From CAYLPJ01 sp964385465 (GTDB taxonomy: Bacteria > Planctomycetota > Phycisphaerae > SM23-33): a stretch of 64,000 bases of DNA. Position 1 is the stretch's first letter. Every line of letters starts with the position of its first letter. This document shows, piece by piece, positions 33,601 to 35,081 of the stretch. A program made the translations under genes and the position numbers. Under the pieces are notes generated by a model, which made no database searches, was not told the DNA's origin, and saw only the letters and a list, made by a program, of their open reading frames with translations. The stretch is from the NCBI GenBank assembly GCA_964385465.1, contig CAYLPJ010000001.1, positions 186,001 through 250,000 of the forward strand, in the 5' to 3' direction.

Positions 33601-34865
33601 CCCGATCCGCCGCCGCCCTCGTCGTTGTGCCACGCGTCCCCGCCGTCGGCGCCGATCCGCCCGTCCAGGATCAGCGTCCCGCCGACGCGGAGGCGGATCG
33701 CCCCCCCGCCGTCGCCGCCGTAGTCGTTGTCGTCGCTGCTGCCGCCGGAGCCCAGCGTCGTCGGCTCCCGCGCCGAGCCGTACTCCGGCCCACCGTGGGC
33801 TCTTTTCTGCCAGTTCGAATGTCCGCCCGTCCCGCCGTGGCCGGCGCCGGCGGCGCCGTGGCCCTTGCCCGCCTCCCCGGCGCCCGGGCCGGAGCCGCTG
33901 GAATACGCCGCCGTCGCGCCGGGGTAGCCCTGCCCATCGGCGGAGATCGCACTGGAGCCGTCCACCAGCACGTCGCCGGCCACCGTCAGGTCCAGGCCGG
34001 CTTGCGAGCCGGGCGAATGCGTCAGCACCGCCCCGTCGATCAACTGAACCGACGCGAACGCGTGCGGGCCGTCCACCGTCACCGTCGCGCCGACGATGCA
34101 GATGTCCTGGTCCTCGTACGCCAGGTCGTCGGCGGCGATGATCGTCTCGGCCGTGAAGACCGTGTCGGCGTCGTAGGCGGCGAAGGTGAATTCCTCGGCC
34201 GCCATGGCGTTGCCGGCCAGATCGGTCACGTCCGGGCCGACGGTGACGCCGTACTCGCCCCGGGCGGCCTGCGCGGGCAAGTCGATCTGGAACCCGTTGC
34301 CGCCGAACTCGGTGACGGCCGTGGCCGCGACGGACCCGCCCGGGCCTGCGATGGCGACGTCGGCGGCGGTGAAGCTGTCGGGGTCGATGGCTTCGTCGAA
34401 CGTGACGGTCACGCTGTCCAGCGCGTCGGCGCGGAGGTCGACGGGCCCGACGGGCGTGAAGTCCGATGTCGCCGGCGGGTCGGTGTCGAGCGTCAGGGGC
34501 AGCGGCGGGCTGTCGGGGCTCTCCTCGGCGCCGTCGAAGCTGCGGGCGGTGAGGGTGTTGAGCCCTTCGGCCAGGACGTCCGGGCCGGGCGTGTAGGTGT
34601 ATCGAGTGCCGCTGTCGTGGACGGCCTCGCCGAGCAGCTCCCCCTGGCGATAGACGCGAACGGTGTCGCCCTCGCGTTCGGCGAAGATGTCCAGGACGGG
34701 CTGGCGGAGGCGGGTGAGGTCGTCGGTGGCGGAACGCCCGGTGTCGTAGGCGTCGGGCAGGTCGACCTGCGCGGGCGCAGGGGGCCCGCCGTCCAGAAGC
34801 AGCCGTCGCTCGAGCTGCTCGAGGAGCGGGCTAGGTCCGGCGCGGTCTGGCCCCGCCAGCGCCAT
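3651..34865 (-). CDS. Giant 10,404-residue secreted modular protein (LEPR-XLL, Gly-rich repeats, LamG, CARDB, PKD, dockerin)
   Basis: One uninterrupted frame of 31,215 bases encodes a protein of roughly 1 MDa. The N-terminus holds LLEQLERRLLLDG, a LEPR-XLL-like planctomycete motif associated with very large extracellular proteins. Then follow Ig-like strands, four glycine-rich modules, two LamG domains separated by Big-type Ig repeats, four more glycine-rich modules, a run of about ten or more CARDB repeats (pattern PDLxVxDVxWxP...ETVTFTATVxNxG), three Ig/FN3 pairs, a PKD domain, more CARDB repeats, carboxypeptidase-regulatory-like and Ig segments, a second PKD domain, a third CARDB run, a roughly 400-residue helical section, a PPC-like domain, more Ig domains and a dockerin (DVNADGSIDLLDITAV). 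It is probably a surface or extracellular adhesin or scaffold binding glycans; no catalytic domain was recognised. No C-terminal sorting anchor is evident. The ATG has AAGGAG 12 bases upstream. Confidence 0.93.
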   Translation of the reverse strand: MALAGPDRAGPSPLLEQLERRLLLDGGPPAPAQVDLPDAYDTGRSATDDLTRLRQPVLDIFAEREGDTVRVYRQGELLGEAVHDSGTRYTYTPGPDVLAEGLNTLTARSFDGAEESPDSPPLPLTLDTDPPATSDFTPVGPVDLRADALDSVTVTFDEAIDPDSFTAADVAIAGPGGSVAATAVTEFGGNGFQIDLPAQAARGEYGVTVGPDVTDLAGNAMAAEEFTFAAYDADTVFTAETIIAADDLAYEDQDICIVGATVTVDGPHAFASVQLIDGAVLTHSPGSQAGLDLTVAGDVLVDGSSAISADGQGYPGATAAYSSGSGPGAGEAGKGHGAAGAGHGGTGGHSNWQKRAHGGPEYGSAREPTTLGSGGSSDDNDYGGDGGGAIRLRVGGTLILDGRIGADGGDAWHNDEGGGGSGGSVWVTTDALAGAGSFTARGGDAQYPYGGGGGGGRLIVEYDDASAFAGFESSTVAGGGGYGTGGTGTAGFYDLSGARPALTVLQRYTLSPDETHFASITLGDAAGVSMPAGGTLTVDGLLSIGEGAALVCPAANIDGQVGGEWAGEGVTIDAGDVTVAAGGRITAGGRGYLGGQSTYVPGLGPGGGDAATGHGGGGGGHGAGGGVSHWHGRVYGGEAYGDPFEPTTPGSGGGSDHGDDYGGHGGGAIRLIVDGTLTLDGRIDADGTAGRDDGAGGAGGSIWVTTDVLAGAGTFTAIGGDAGLDDRGGTGAGGRIAVYYEDASAYTGIADSSVAGGAVGYGTGGTGTLAFFDTTVANHAATLPQTFRLGEGEAWHAGTVTLAENGYLYLGGGSSVTVDGHFDVGAGATIIAEGRNLTEQAGGVWAGEGVAISAGSMTLPAGTRIVADGRGYAGGQGQFQRGAGPGGGSAGAGTGAPGGSHGGVGGMTHYYDRLYGEPAYGSVLAPARPGSGGGTDSNGNSRGGAGGGVIRLDVAGLLAFDGEITADGANAYESEAGGGAGGSIWVAADTLAGAGTFSADGGLATVYAGGGAGGRIAVHADDLSGWTGADGTTANGAGGGYGEGQSGTIAIVDRGLANGAVTAIGAFDLVAGSSVHVGSLSIPDDGHLRLGGGSTLTVDGLLAIGENARVPCASRHTDGPVSGLWAGEGVTIEAGEMTVGAGARLYADGYGYRGAAGGDMPGVGPGAGLHGGGYGAPGASHGGPGGLANYRDPRRTGPTYGSADAPTSLGSGGSSDISDGGHGGGAIRIDVAGTFTHDGEITADGRGVSGDRSGGGSGGSVWITAGTVAGTGTISADGGDGGVTYGGGGGGGRVAIEFADAISLPAANVSVAAGAGDNSGGDGTFVLRDTTPEGPYVLQTDPSAVTGAADVTQITVTLSAAVDAATANDPANYSLTHLGANRLPGGGDDTEIAVTPSYTAGETEVVLTWAEPLAEGLYQLRLVSDAATGLHNPAGPLDADRDGFGDDYVAELEVDRTGPTVAGVEPGASLAFDGVNDFVEALEHPGLEMTDTLTLEAWIYPTGPGSGSNGQGVIVGREGEYLLARRGNGRIQWAFSNNSPGFTWVDTGLIAPQNVWTHVAVSYDAGLVHTYINGQLGHTYNGSGAIFDYPSFHDAYDALRIGGRSTYDTFFAGRMAEVRVWSVARDGGEIYTYRSLRAVGDEPGLAACWHFDEGTGGVADCGPDAIHARLGGYNPSAAPRWAGSTAALPHRQIRVAYDDLGGADQTSAGDPANYTLAASGGDGTFGDGNEVDLSASIASVSFDAAAQSALLAIDPPLTDEVYRVGVLGTATVTDLAGNPLGDGTDFLSDSLEVESFLPTVGVVLSPASDTGHAGDDITHVVRPVFEVTVDKPGRIDVDFDGNGTYDAGVDAASPGTYDVQAPVDLGDGPRTLTARLTPWVGTAMTEATGLTIDTLGPVVADAWAGAALSFDGGDYALTGDLTGAFPDESVTLEVWFRPDAAGVIVSERGQQSISSGWHASHLEVLSSGEVKARVWELPAVSLGSVQFGQWHHAAVRYDAATQTLDGLLDGLPSAQTVTGDRRSPTEHGYGQYWALGSGDSTHMGSGAGFRGRIDEFRVWNVARQTADIQADLSAALTGDEPGLVALHRLDDASGSTLMDSTPAGRHGGRGGGSARPGCTGQAAPVERMALAVLYTDVNGLDAARAATPAHYTLTAAGGDGTFDDGNESDLTGLVGGIAYDAGARVARLDLTAPLPEDHVRLAIDADGVRDVADNLLGGGTDYASDPLSATVVATDLALDLQAASDHGQSDCDELTNDPTPTFDVAVSKPGRIEIDFDGDGEIDETRDVPVGDTYAFTPATPLADGNYTVAVHFQPWIGEAHDETLPISIDTVGPRLLETPQTVLAPYFRRTLIFSEPLDEATLTADDIQVVLPGGTVRGAVNEITGGGTDYRAAFEPLNGGGVHALRIGPEVYDPAGNAMDQDADGVRGEAGDDTVADDFLLQAPDPGLRVARLWATGPAGARLDRLELVFTEAIDPSSFTPADVTLTDSAGTPVSVSAVTRLGSQRYELDFTGLTGADIYTLTLGPDVLTADGSLAMDSDRDGTDGEAEDAHDAALIATNLTLAEGDATCEGRHVLLAGSELTLAGPHALASLTLTDGATVTHPATTTGTEHRLELSVAGLLWIDEASAIDVSARGYRMGYPVGYTLGNTTAGGSHHQGLWSGGSYGGYGGGGAGANEVYGDFRDPNELGSGGMGHVNGGGAGGGLARVSAGTLALDGGIDADGQNAWYVNGGYYNAGGSGGGVRLDVGYLTGAGAVSANGGSSSADCGGGGGRLAVYYDQAEGFDFDRLAVAPGTGDDPDGSAGTIYLSQTGGTEELRIDSRGVSSDRWTFLGGPGQTELAVGRLVLTGSDVVAATWEQVPITVDELIVENGAVLTTRNTTSTREYSLLLTANELVRVDAASAIDVTGRGYVSARDAYTIGNTQTGGATLHTGGAWSGGSYGGYGYGTTNALYGDFRNPNELGSGGYGEPSTAGHGGGLIRLTAPRIELDGSIRADGRDTQYHTGGWYNGGGSGGAVRIDVGVLTGSGVISVDGGAAGSAGGGGGGRLALYYDDAAGFDLAASVTSRGGWGQRGHGSPGTVYLVGGDGSEELRVHSHGSSAGMWTRLGMPGESEIAVRKLVVSGSGVLVTPEHADMPIRVEELHVLDGAVLTHRTTTTSEVFTLEIEAEALVTVDAASRIDVSGRGYRSARPGYTAGNTTAGGADYDGANWSGGSHGGLGGAGAPNDVYEDYRDPHLPGAGGYGGGQCGHGGGVVLLTAPRVELDGELLADGQNSWYVSGGFHNGAGAGGSIRLDVDMLTGIGRIAADGGAADQSRGGGGGGGRIAVVYDAMAFDADRITCHGGNAPGHAGAPGTVYLHDTGGREMLRISQATAGHNAGSVTPLGIADSAAFEADLLVIEGPGVTVWPHHENLPIRADDLLVSGDVTLTHRETTTATVYSLDMTVPGVFELPAGARIDVSYRGYRQGDPGWTHPLTQTGGSARWSGGSYGGLGGQAGGAPNAAYGDPLNPNEPGSGGAGYPGAGGGGDGGGLVRIVAGTFALDGLIRADGQNASYVSGGWYCGAGSGGGVRIDAGTLTGSGTIEADGGSSDTNGGGGGGGRVAVHTWDLLDFPEENVSVAGGTGYDGNANGGDGTVRFLASDAPTDLAVSPNSVPPVVVLGQTVSVAWNVTNEGDLDAEADWFDAVFISDNPTLSADDAMAAAYDAASHTPLAGGAGYTGSANVTVGYEVGTGTRYLLFLADAEGSQTELNKANNLLAVPIFVLTTQPDALIRHDADAGFVGDDLYNDTGAGQTAAASVASGTTTSYVVKIQNDRDNAEAFQVVGDEGIPGWAVRYYDAAVGGNDVTEQVTFPGGAVWTPFGPVIMPAGWTVGPLGAGEEISLRVEVTPDLNVPAAESFDIGIEAFSQNAPEGRDRVLASTTATGGSQPDLTIAATDVPADAAFGQLVDLTWTVTNHGPAEALRLWTDRVYLSQDEQLDAGDILLAEADAPDASPLAAGGSYTVTEPAFIPDTAGGPHFLLLVTDEGATQPETDEANNITAAPIDLLGPNLVIDELAWPGEAFTDGVAATLSARLTNAGTAAAPAGVGVRFRINGTSIGVATLGSPLPAGQSAWVDLAWTPAVGTHTLTATADDGDAVFELDEADNARDAALPAVPASDLTVEGIDFLPATIQDSDLVTLTAHIGNLGAATGRDVAVAFHIDGEPLALETLSGGIDAGGSRAVQATWTATPGLHTVEVTADPAAAVDEADEGNNAASLALPEVLAPDLTVTDVAWDPAAVRDGETVTFTATILNAGDDTDRAFEVLFEVGGQVVGRPTYEGALDAGESVTVQQTWTARPGQHAVRVVADEPGDVPESDEANNELTGNLPAVAAPDVRVTDVVLDTAEPVAGEPVTFTATVENVGGETLRAFTVAFAVDGQFLGRRTITGLGAGATATVEHAWAAMPNAADLTVAADDQAQLAEADETNNSLTEALPHVLAADLTVQAVTPPATPPADGEQAVFTASVANVGDIPAGAFVVRFEVDGAFHSRVDLPGLGDGETADVEMIWTALPGDHTVRAVVDETGDVIEPDEANNEATSSVVSVPAADLALTDLAWLPAEPADGEAVLLTATIENVGATTVRAFHVDIAVDGSLLARVEIPGGLAAGATTTADAVWQARPGEFPATATVDPLAEVVEEPVAGNTLSATLPEVLAADLEVADIAWDPTEMHEGQTVTFTATVANAGEDTVRDIAVLFEVDGVAIGTAAIAAGLAGGTTGTAEHTWTATPGAHDVRVVADPNAAIEEADEANNDRTETTPPVMAPDLEVTNIEWVPADIVDGETITFTATVTNTDDATDRDFSVRIVMDGVAIGRTTITGGLAGGASADIQATWTATPGPHTVSAVADEYSAVPESDEGNNVESIVLPPVAPANLYISDLTWAPGAITDTDDVLFTATVANNGGRTVRPFHVVLSVGGVTVSEAAVPGLASGATAEVSGTWSAVPGDHTASAYADSRGRVAETDETDNALSAPLPTIPDTTAPAISSLAPGNGAKVRGLATLTAAATDVVGVTGYTFEYSLNTAPWELIASGPTASAEWDTTALPDGEVAVRVSATDAAGNVGTRTQTYLVDNTPPASQPLTAEDAEFAVVLAWPEAPETDFAYYRLYRSEVAGGPYQPINGLMTQTRFTDRNVAVGQPYYYVLVLLDQVGNESAASAEASATPTDDVTAPQIVSLTPAAGTRVATTLELAVTATDNVGVTAYGFEYTADDGVTWQTIASGASDEVAWDVSGIPSGEYRVRVTAADGEGNSTAMERTYLVDREPPAVPEGLRATPGEVRLVVAWDPVGDSDLNRYELYRSAYGAPAEMVVSTTSTVYIDTSVHSGVLYTYTVRSVDNLGNASPASPGVDAEPLPDTTPPTVTVFTPADDTYHRGQVELSASATDNVRVQSFVFEAAPAGTGNWTLVDEVAAVRNGSRWIGSAVWDTDAVNEGGWELRATAVDYGANEHFLARTVIVDRAPPAAPAMPTVIDPRSGGRLTVEWSAVTDVALAGYRVYRTETPGAGHVLLGETTDLALEDEGLIDGQTYHYAVTAVDEAGNESPLSPEGSGLPTAEVDLSVVSIATAPAVPVLDRGADLTATIGNAGPADATVTVSFYAGDTGGTLLGTSGALDIAAGETGEATIRWTPAAAGSQTVTAVVSPTHATETDAASNELAREFIVNVPPSADTGGDYAGDWDVPIEFDASASADADGLVTAYSWSFGDGATSGHRTVSHAYQEPGTYTATLTVTDNRGASSSATCEVTVADTRADLVIEEVTWSPVEPEERDDVTITATIANVGNGPTRVGFFVGFYIDGQYRGYQLSHGTLAVGERTDVSFHWTATKGLHTLRAVADDIQNNIIETDEANNAADTALTLQQIYFPDLVVEDFTCDLPETTLSGERPISASATVANRGTADAFDFWVSLYVDDEQVAKKHVNELVVDETADLTFSFAPRAGDHTLRVEADGPVSVVLEDPAGGEDNNDATLALPTITLLRPDLTVSSLAVAPGETVLSDGTSFDLNATIQNLGSVAVERKFIVSYYLDGEFVGSRELTYLGAGASQNLAVQARATPGEHTATVVVDEANVVPEADEANNEIAEDIDEVTILYPDLVVSEVTWLPANVHYGQDVAFVVRVSNLSVVTTLDTTLFALYLDGQEIARQELPAITGNTTLEFAVAWRALATPLVNHVITASVDVKDSIHEEDEDNNDFLVGEGAFAVDDNFELDLKLPAAADDTLGTPMMLSNQIAEVTATVVWGSEPWRDLTPDDGLTVTGRVVKAGGYHVNPQTGEVIHDGTTVVVDDQPMTFNWDNLQWEMSIDLITFGTGNYTIQVTAGDGVKTAGTAKQMIVIEQVNFDLAVDKEWYRRGETVEVTGSVVSASGVAKGGEEVMLVLSEGEQVVAGLVTGSDLFKSSTRQYYTTTNGLGEIEFEIPLAYGDVGHFNVDAFLIGDPVASSGHAEFDVIGISLSPGSLNVQALKGRTFSHTFGLVNESGRALTGLTIEFHDHQAEDNITAELAHTPSTVLGGGAKIPLTLTVTVPDDAPDTASFRISVSTADGPAAGATIYMDLFTWQPGPPPARLELSPAEIDVGVNPGGILSRTLTLANTGMGPAESLTVFGPESLPWVAVALADEGPLPNGESTLIEAVITPPESVAPGVYVDTIRVTDGTRWAQSVLTVEVSTATRGSVSFRVTNDVGEEVTNASIQLVSRDVTTVYYGDGETSTFHDNYQIVTDATGMASLTDVAIGEYDYVLTAPGHASMRDVVTVMPQSNAGVVEIVMETVPLKYKWTVTPITIEDTYEIKLTMDFQISVPKPELAFLPPWVAVPHDVQDGFQDQLVIANPSLLEVQDVRVTVVGVEGVELSSGGMIGSIPAQSSALCGFYLPPGDYSHLDGRATYFHITGSYRVLDPATGQVTAAEEPVTGKVPLVNPSSHRATVTMPSIGGGGPIEMAVQLPDVDAGSGGAGGLQLSDLPRFDGGGGSKLPNLDETVEEMVTIELSQQASLEREAFDCRLELTSGFGKPMSGLAISVRVADPEGNDVTDRFYEVPPELEGIGAVDGSADLGAYGSMFARWILIPGEGLGGTELEGKQYHVRAVMSYYVNGRLQETVTHDVEITVHPQPKLHLHYYVPRTVLGDVPFKLGVLAENVGDGVARNLKIDSGQPEIVDNEAGVLIDFSILGSSFGGQTAGGDVVRLVLGDVQPHSTSTGYWVMQSTLDGAFIGFTAELKHLAYKGVDINPLIVSVDTEIIEQDYLFAEAQDPNNSFSLIDRDEDGFPDYLLNLHTGLRLPVTIPDNVTVTRTPTPGDRTMELTVPEMAGYVCVVLPDPMPEANYRSVWRHGTGGEEDWILSGNNFWRAHGNIYFIDELGYIDDEGIRQPTAGTYTLDFRTALSLEQIVAGPNEFDTLWYEGDLGGLKLDDDVYWTEPPEEGSAIGSYGFVDPMFYLDIPVTEKRRAAIQVTVTNDGVLPEAGYVDFYVTDPDGVETYLGRQQVPSLSPWRHEVLLVDWTPEMPGEHVLRAELSGDSPDGELTMVVGVNAEPYADAGADFFSVVGEPTVFDGTRSEDPDGWIRSYFWDLDDGTWASGETPTHVYDHSASYHVWVVVKDDHGFMAEDKMQVTINEVRPDLVIDDLLVEPEQPEEDTDVRVTATIRNNGVSATEEPFLLGFYVDNVFHDLAEIAAPLAPGETTDVAFDWHTTAGNHFLRVVADDMDDRVDEANEDNNGRSRALYPHQVHFPDLVVEDVVPSVSPTEPTPWGVPIDLTANIRNIGTADAGAFRVNFYVDGAYLGYTTVPGVGHGAGSDLVPASMEWIPSAGQHTVRVTVDAPLSHVLESDESNNGGEFTLDEFTLIYPDLEVTKFQLWPTDLSFQAGDPMIAYATIHNGSNVDIPREIPVSVKVDGEIVGTQIVDTLAAGADANVRIQWHMAASTHTFELVADSLASVPETNEDNNAWVIPDAEVTELVPDLAPTSLGILGDVRYGETVQVVARIANKGTGYASGFNLRLLVDGNLTAVRRVASTVLAGGYEYWMLDWKVECDDPTGCTLTVVADANHEIAESDETNNIHHQDFDVDPGYAAELTSAEALYLNGETVVLALAATDSASGAVLGAADGLAASGAIYDADDNQVHSGAFVWDDLAERFLLSFDASLLGPGSYRADAHLVAPDQSQQLSTDFGVARDYVVSVVTDAATYALAEPVVVSGTVDFIGGGPVANADVDVLIHHGGSARKLSAVTEADGSFQATFAPLAGEGGAYTASAVTAVGGLERSADADFTIEGLLLSPAVATIEMTAWTTALATVTLTNVGTMVQEGLAVDAIPLRVVLPSGESVNVLVDDSALPASLAPGESAVVHLTFDPQGIVGGTPVEVSATSAAAGEPMESRVEWLVDVAEAEGELLADPDAIRVGLQPGQGAARRIVLRNVGAAPARNIAAALGRAIPMLRIANELPGELAPGEEATLLLDVGVSEDAETGVYATELIIEHDDGATVVAVSIEVTEASTVSLVVHVKNSINMAIPGAEVTLALLDSIYAESADAGVVERSEVLHGVTDSSGELRFDDILAGRYEWALGASHHTGAGGAWALTPGGADEHRTIVLNVDPLAVEMTSELVTEDVNLGQSELGVVLSLSDRVDMMADRPAAEFLVLRSGVEMPRKYRYLDLGLGRAFPDNTSFSLSNLTIDGNITSVTMEVTGPLADVLVPDSPYISWIPGGQSVTFALQPQVPFAWFGGGNDLIVDDVLKLKWTFEPAEGEPVQRSMEMPLRVRIANDPYLHEGEPYEYVPYTGPWPTGAVLYGKSFLAKWFENAGADQAEATGQGVAGLKLSQDVITEGESVDLKLKVTNRLGGETIDITKLQVVTDAHEHLDFRIVPGQPAPGQIAGGETLNLTWKIYPVFPEGFSLWDPLGYPVDISVDLDYEVNSVAGSEHIGPNTLTVMPPPSLVVRFELTERAGGNPNAVGVTPIVSNVGQGAATYLEIGVPTVELPGHTVHLSNPFPAVFTDVLPSETRRRDNHWVLTFDSPPDIAAVRAVLEQAAGGDGAGSDGTGTGGLGAAGVAAQFASTLGGVTVTAPIEQSFVTEITATDLTGLVDEIAELAVTKVENELWRIAGAYREITSMLWTSRHITASEIAAGALNAFGNMLVASVNLIMNVHGFAQGLAGGSSVTSILYSLGVADDKYGWGLAGATNSFFGAFDTLYNTYITAIKAKDALDALIEPLKGLMTDPDATIEDFYDFFSKDMSYFLTFGTAMADALSGLGGEIPTPEQITDAARTAAQASGGSVVGLENLTAEMYRLRDHAKMQIHTAKTTAVFPMDQLHNELTELRNALQRLGSGVGASEARRQALQPNWITVGQPGAWKPATLQTWDLGSVFDEYMRFSKYAAMQYGNFSFHYDLISQYLALSLFANAHSALGMTGADFASAGYFSSVSNLTSQALEIYQDAMWTMRKTEEMTYDLLLDAAGDFMVAHLYDTAGLWRFFKDFDNHLTYLIERSPIDPAVTLSMESLAFPDLETPDELSFGLHLAQIALTNTSDLRLEITPTIAAMADGQYVGTSAGSTVTLDPGEEGVSYATMILPRSSLYGSAGYDLEITVDAWDPATLSRNVVGPYLAHLAVGTREELDVFDAQKVAMPLAGEVGEETRFERIFHVDPATDRLRVMLTHGEDSDLSLHLYDPAGNHVGYAAALGEDETAIPSSRYVGSGGVNEYIYIDAVAAGQYTLVVEVHDADAESLFAVNVLERPDVGALLETSAEEIRTQSDTEGVIDFSFDAMEWGGSTAVTGLAASVGPLTDGEGTVLPLAGESYELAEAGIDAGGVTNIVAAFELGAGAADGTYTGELTVTGFDAATGDPVSETIALQVTVDRTAPAAPTISVTPDPADSMPLTVTGTGEPDSEVAVYVDGYRRGKTWTEADGTYVFEGLTLSLGDYAITARIIDGAHNEGALSDEVIVTSTVDPYAPWTTPQAAGTKVDGVYTSDVLVTLTARDDEGGSGVAGVRYAIDDGDWTDYTAPLSLTEDGMTRITYQATDNAGNVETPKAMYVTVSQDGPEIVAWESVADHGPAGEGRLAVPDDGTFSEGRTTGVRQLRVTFNEAVDPASFTPASVVLAGRNADGLDVDLSGVTVVAATADDDTVGIITFEDAAGEPIALPDHARYVVRLDGVTDLLGNALSGDADRVLTALAGDAWGDLRTDNVDVIHARYLYGTDLIDAADPLHLTRDVNADGSIDLLDITAVRAARGKDARAIADPDLPLEDAGTAERDPQAMPLVRRPRPGDEAARTPSAPEPAAPPAHVWIAADLSVPAAPVEPRGLPTPAADTLAPWPVWALRHRSPGSAKGASAARAPEVSAGGMVTVRDRVPLDARLSSPAFDALALGRGSLLPRLGERLLLPLAD
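4105..4266 (-). other. Dockerin type I domain of the giant protein
   Basis: The encoded segment begins near DNVDVIHARYLYG and contains LTRDVNADGSIDLLDITAV, a calcium-binding dockerin loop (D-x-N-x-D-G-x-I-D). Only this second loop is canonical; the first half is degenerate. In planctomycetes dockerins mark large extracellular proteins, though cohesin partners are usually unknown; none is seen in this window. About 150 residues of proline-rich tail follow, ending in LLPRLGERLLLPL. Confidence 0.75.
6330..7590 (-). other. Predicted helical section inside the giant beta-rich protein
   Basis: About 420 residues, from TDLTGLVDEIAELAVTKVEN to near YLIERSPIDPAVTLS, lack the beta-sandwich pattern of the rest. 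They are rich in Ala, Leu, Met, Glu and Lys with amphipathic heptad-like stretches (MYRLRDHAKMQIHTAKTT, LHNELTELRNALQRLG). Two stretches, around NAFGNMLVASVNLIMNVHGF and LTFGTAMADALSGLGG, are fairly hydrophobic. No known family was recognised. It sits between a third beta-rich region and a PPC-like domain. Confidence 0.6.
10540..11930 (-). repeat. CARDB repeats, C-terminal run in the giant protein
   Basis: Four successive units begin PDLVIDDLLVEPEQP, PDLVVEDVVPSVSP, PDLEVTKFQLWP and PDLAPTSLGILG, each with the NNG-type turn and a closing DExNN motif before the next unit. CARDB is a bacterial cell-adhesion-related immunoglobulin-like fold. Boundaries are approximate. Confidence 0.75.
11942..12203 (-). 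other. PKD domain 2 of the giant protein
   Basis: The segment starts NAEPYADAGADFF and contains the PKD core FDGTRSEDPDG, SYFWDLDDG and THVYDHSASYHVWVVVKDD. PKD domains are Ig-like spacer or protein-binding modules of surface proteins. Confidence 0.8.
16150..17500 (-). repeat. CARDB repeats, middle run in the giant protein
   Basis: Units start ADLVIEEVTWSPVEP, PDLVVEDFTCDLPE, PDLTVSSLAVAPGE and PDLVVSEVTWLPANV, directly after PKD domain 1. Each carries the closing E(A/D)xNN motif. Confidence 0.75.
17510..17765 (-). other. PKD domain 1 of the giant protein
   Basis: Core motifs are FDASASADADG, YSWSFGDG and SHAYQEPGTYTATLTVTDN, a textbook PKD signature with the WxFGDG turn. Confidence 0.85.
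19810..23935 (-). repeat. Long CARDB array in the giant protein
   Basis: At least ten tandem CARDB-like units of about 105-120 residues lie here. Examples of unit starts are PDLTVTDVAWDPAAV, PDVRVTDVVLDTAEP, ADLEVADIAWDPTEM and PDLEVTNIEWVPADI. Nearly all carry the FTATxxNxG strand and end with D(E)ANN. The units are divergent in sequence, so the array is old or under diversification rather than a recent tandem expansion. Confidence 0.85.
24020..27000 (-). repeat. Glycine-rich module block B (four copies)
   Basis: Four modules start with IDVSARGYRMG, IDVTGRGYVSA, IDVSGRGYRSA and IDVSYRGYRQG. Each continues through WSGGSYGG, a YGDxxxPxxxGSGG segment, LDGxIxADGQN, GSGGGVRxD and a GGGGGRxAV strand. 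The pattern suggests stacked beta-strand or beta-helix-like folds with glycine turns; no enzyme motif is visible. Confidence 0.75.
28510..29160 (-). other. LamG/concanavalin-A-like domain 2 of the giant protein
   Basis: The segment starts AGAALSFDGGDYAL and has SVTLEVWFRPDAAG, QWHHAAVRYDAATQTLDG and FRGRIDEFRVWNVARQ, the standard LamG core for glycan or matrix binding. Confidence 0.85.
29825..30470 (-). other. LamG/concanavalin-A-like domain 1 of the giant protein
   Basis: The segment starts GASLAFDGVNDFVEALEHPG and has LTLEAWIYPTGPG, VWTHVAVSYDAGLVHTYING and FAGRMAEVRVWSVARDG. It is the better conserved of the two LamG copies. Confidence 0.88.
30950..33970 (-). repeat. Glycine-rich module block A (four copies)
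   Basis: Four modules start with ISADGQGYPG, ITAGGRGYLGG, IVADGRGYAGG and LYADGYGYRGA. Each has a Gly-rich stretch with GGxSHW or GGxxHY, a PGSGGG segment, GGGAIRLxVxGxLxxDGxIxADG, GGSxWV and a closing GGRIAV strand. Block A and block B share the module plan but differ in detail, and are separated by Ig and LamG domains. Confidence 0.75.
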
Positions 34866-34875
34866 CTGCGCTCGT

Positions 34876-34926
34876 CACTCCTTCGCTGTCCCGCCGGAAC
34901 GAATGTGACGGGGTGCCACTCCTTCG
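34876..34926 (-). repeat. Duplicated Shine-Dalgarno-like CGAAGGAGTG in the giant gene leader
   Basis: The 10-base element CGAAGGAGTG (minus strand) occurs at 34876-34885 and again at 34917-34926. The copy nearest the gene provides AAGGAG 12 bases before the ATG. The upstream copy abuts the leader hairpin. Confidence 0.6.
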
Positions 34927-34950
34927 TTCGAGCGTCGGAGCCGCTCGAAC
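34926..34950 (-). promoter_or_regulatory. Leader hairpin of the giant gene
   Basis: GTTCGAGCG and CGCTCGAAC form a perfect 9-bp inverted repeat with a 7-base loop, inside the predicted untranslated leader. It could be an operator for a dimeric regulator or an RNA stem affecting translation or decay. The sequence cannot decide between these. Confidence 0.55.
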
Positions 34951-34985
34951 ACCCTTCCGTTTGCCCTGACTTGAGAGCGGGCAGT

Positions 34986-35014
34986 ATTTTACGGGCGATC
35001 CCGCAATCCGGCAA
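34986..35014 (-). promoter_or_regulatory. Sigma-70-type promoter of the giant gene
   Basis: On the minus strand TTGCCG (35014-35009) is followed after exactly 17 bases by TAAAAT (34991-34986), a 5/6 match to the -10 consensus. Transcription would begin near 34979 and give a leader of about 115 bases that holds the hairpin and the duplicated AAGGAG element. Confidence 0.6.
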
Positions 35015-35081
35015 GCCCCAAGCGGGGGGATTTTGCGCCCTCCCGGCCGGGCCCGTATCGGCCCGGACGGCCGCTGACCAC

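Noticed and set aside
24020..33970. CRISPR array or tandem DNA repeat
   Set aside because: The repeats are long, in frame and divergent at DNA level; they encode glycine-rich protein modules.
34926..34950. tRNA fragment, suggested by GTTCGAG and CTCGAAC
   Set aside because: No acceptor, D or anticodon arm can be built around it; it is a simple 9-bp inverted repeat.
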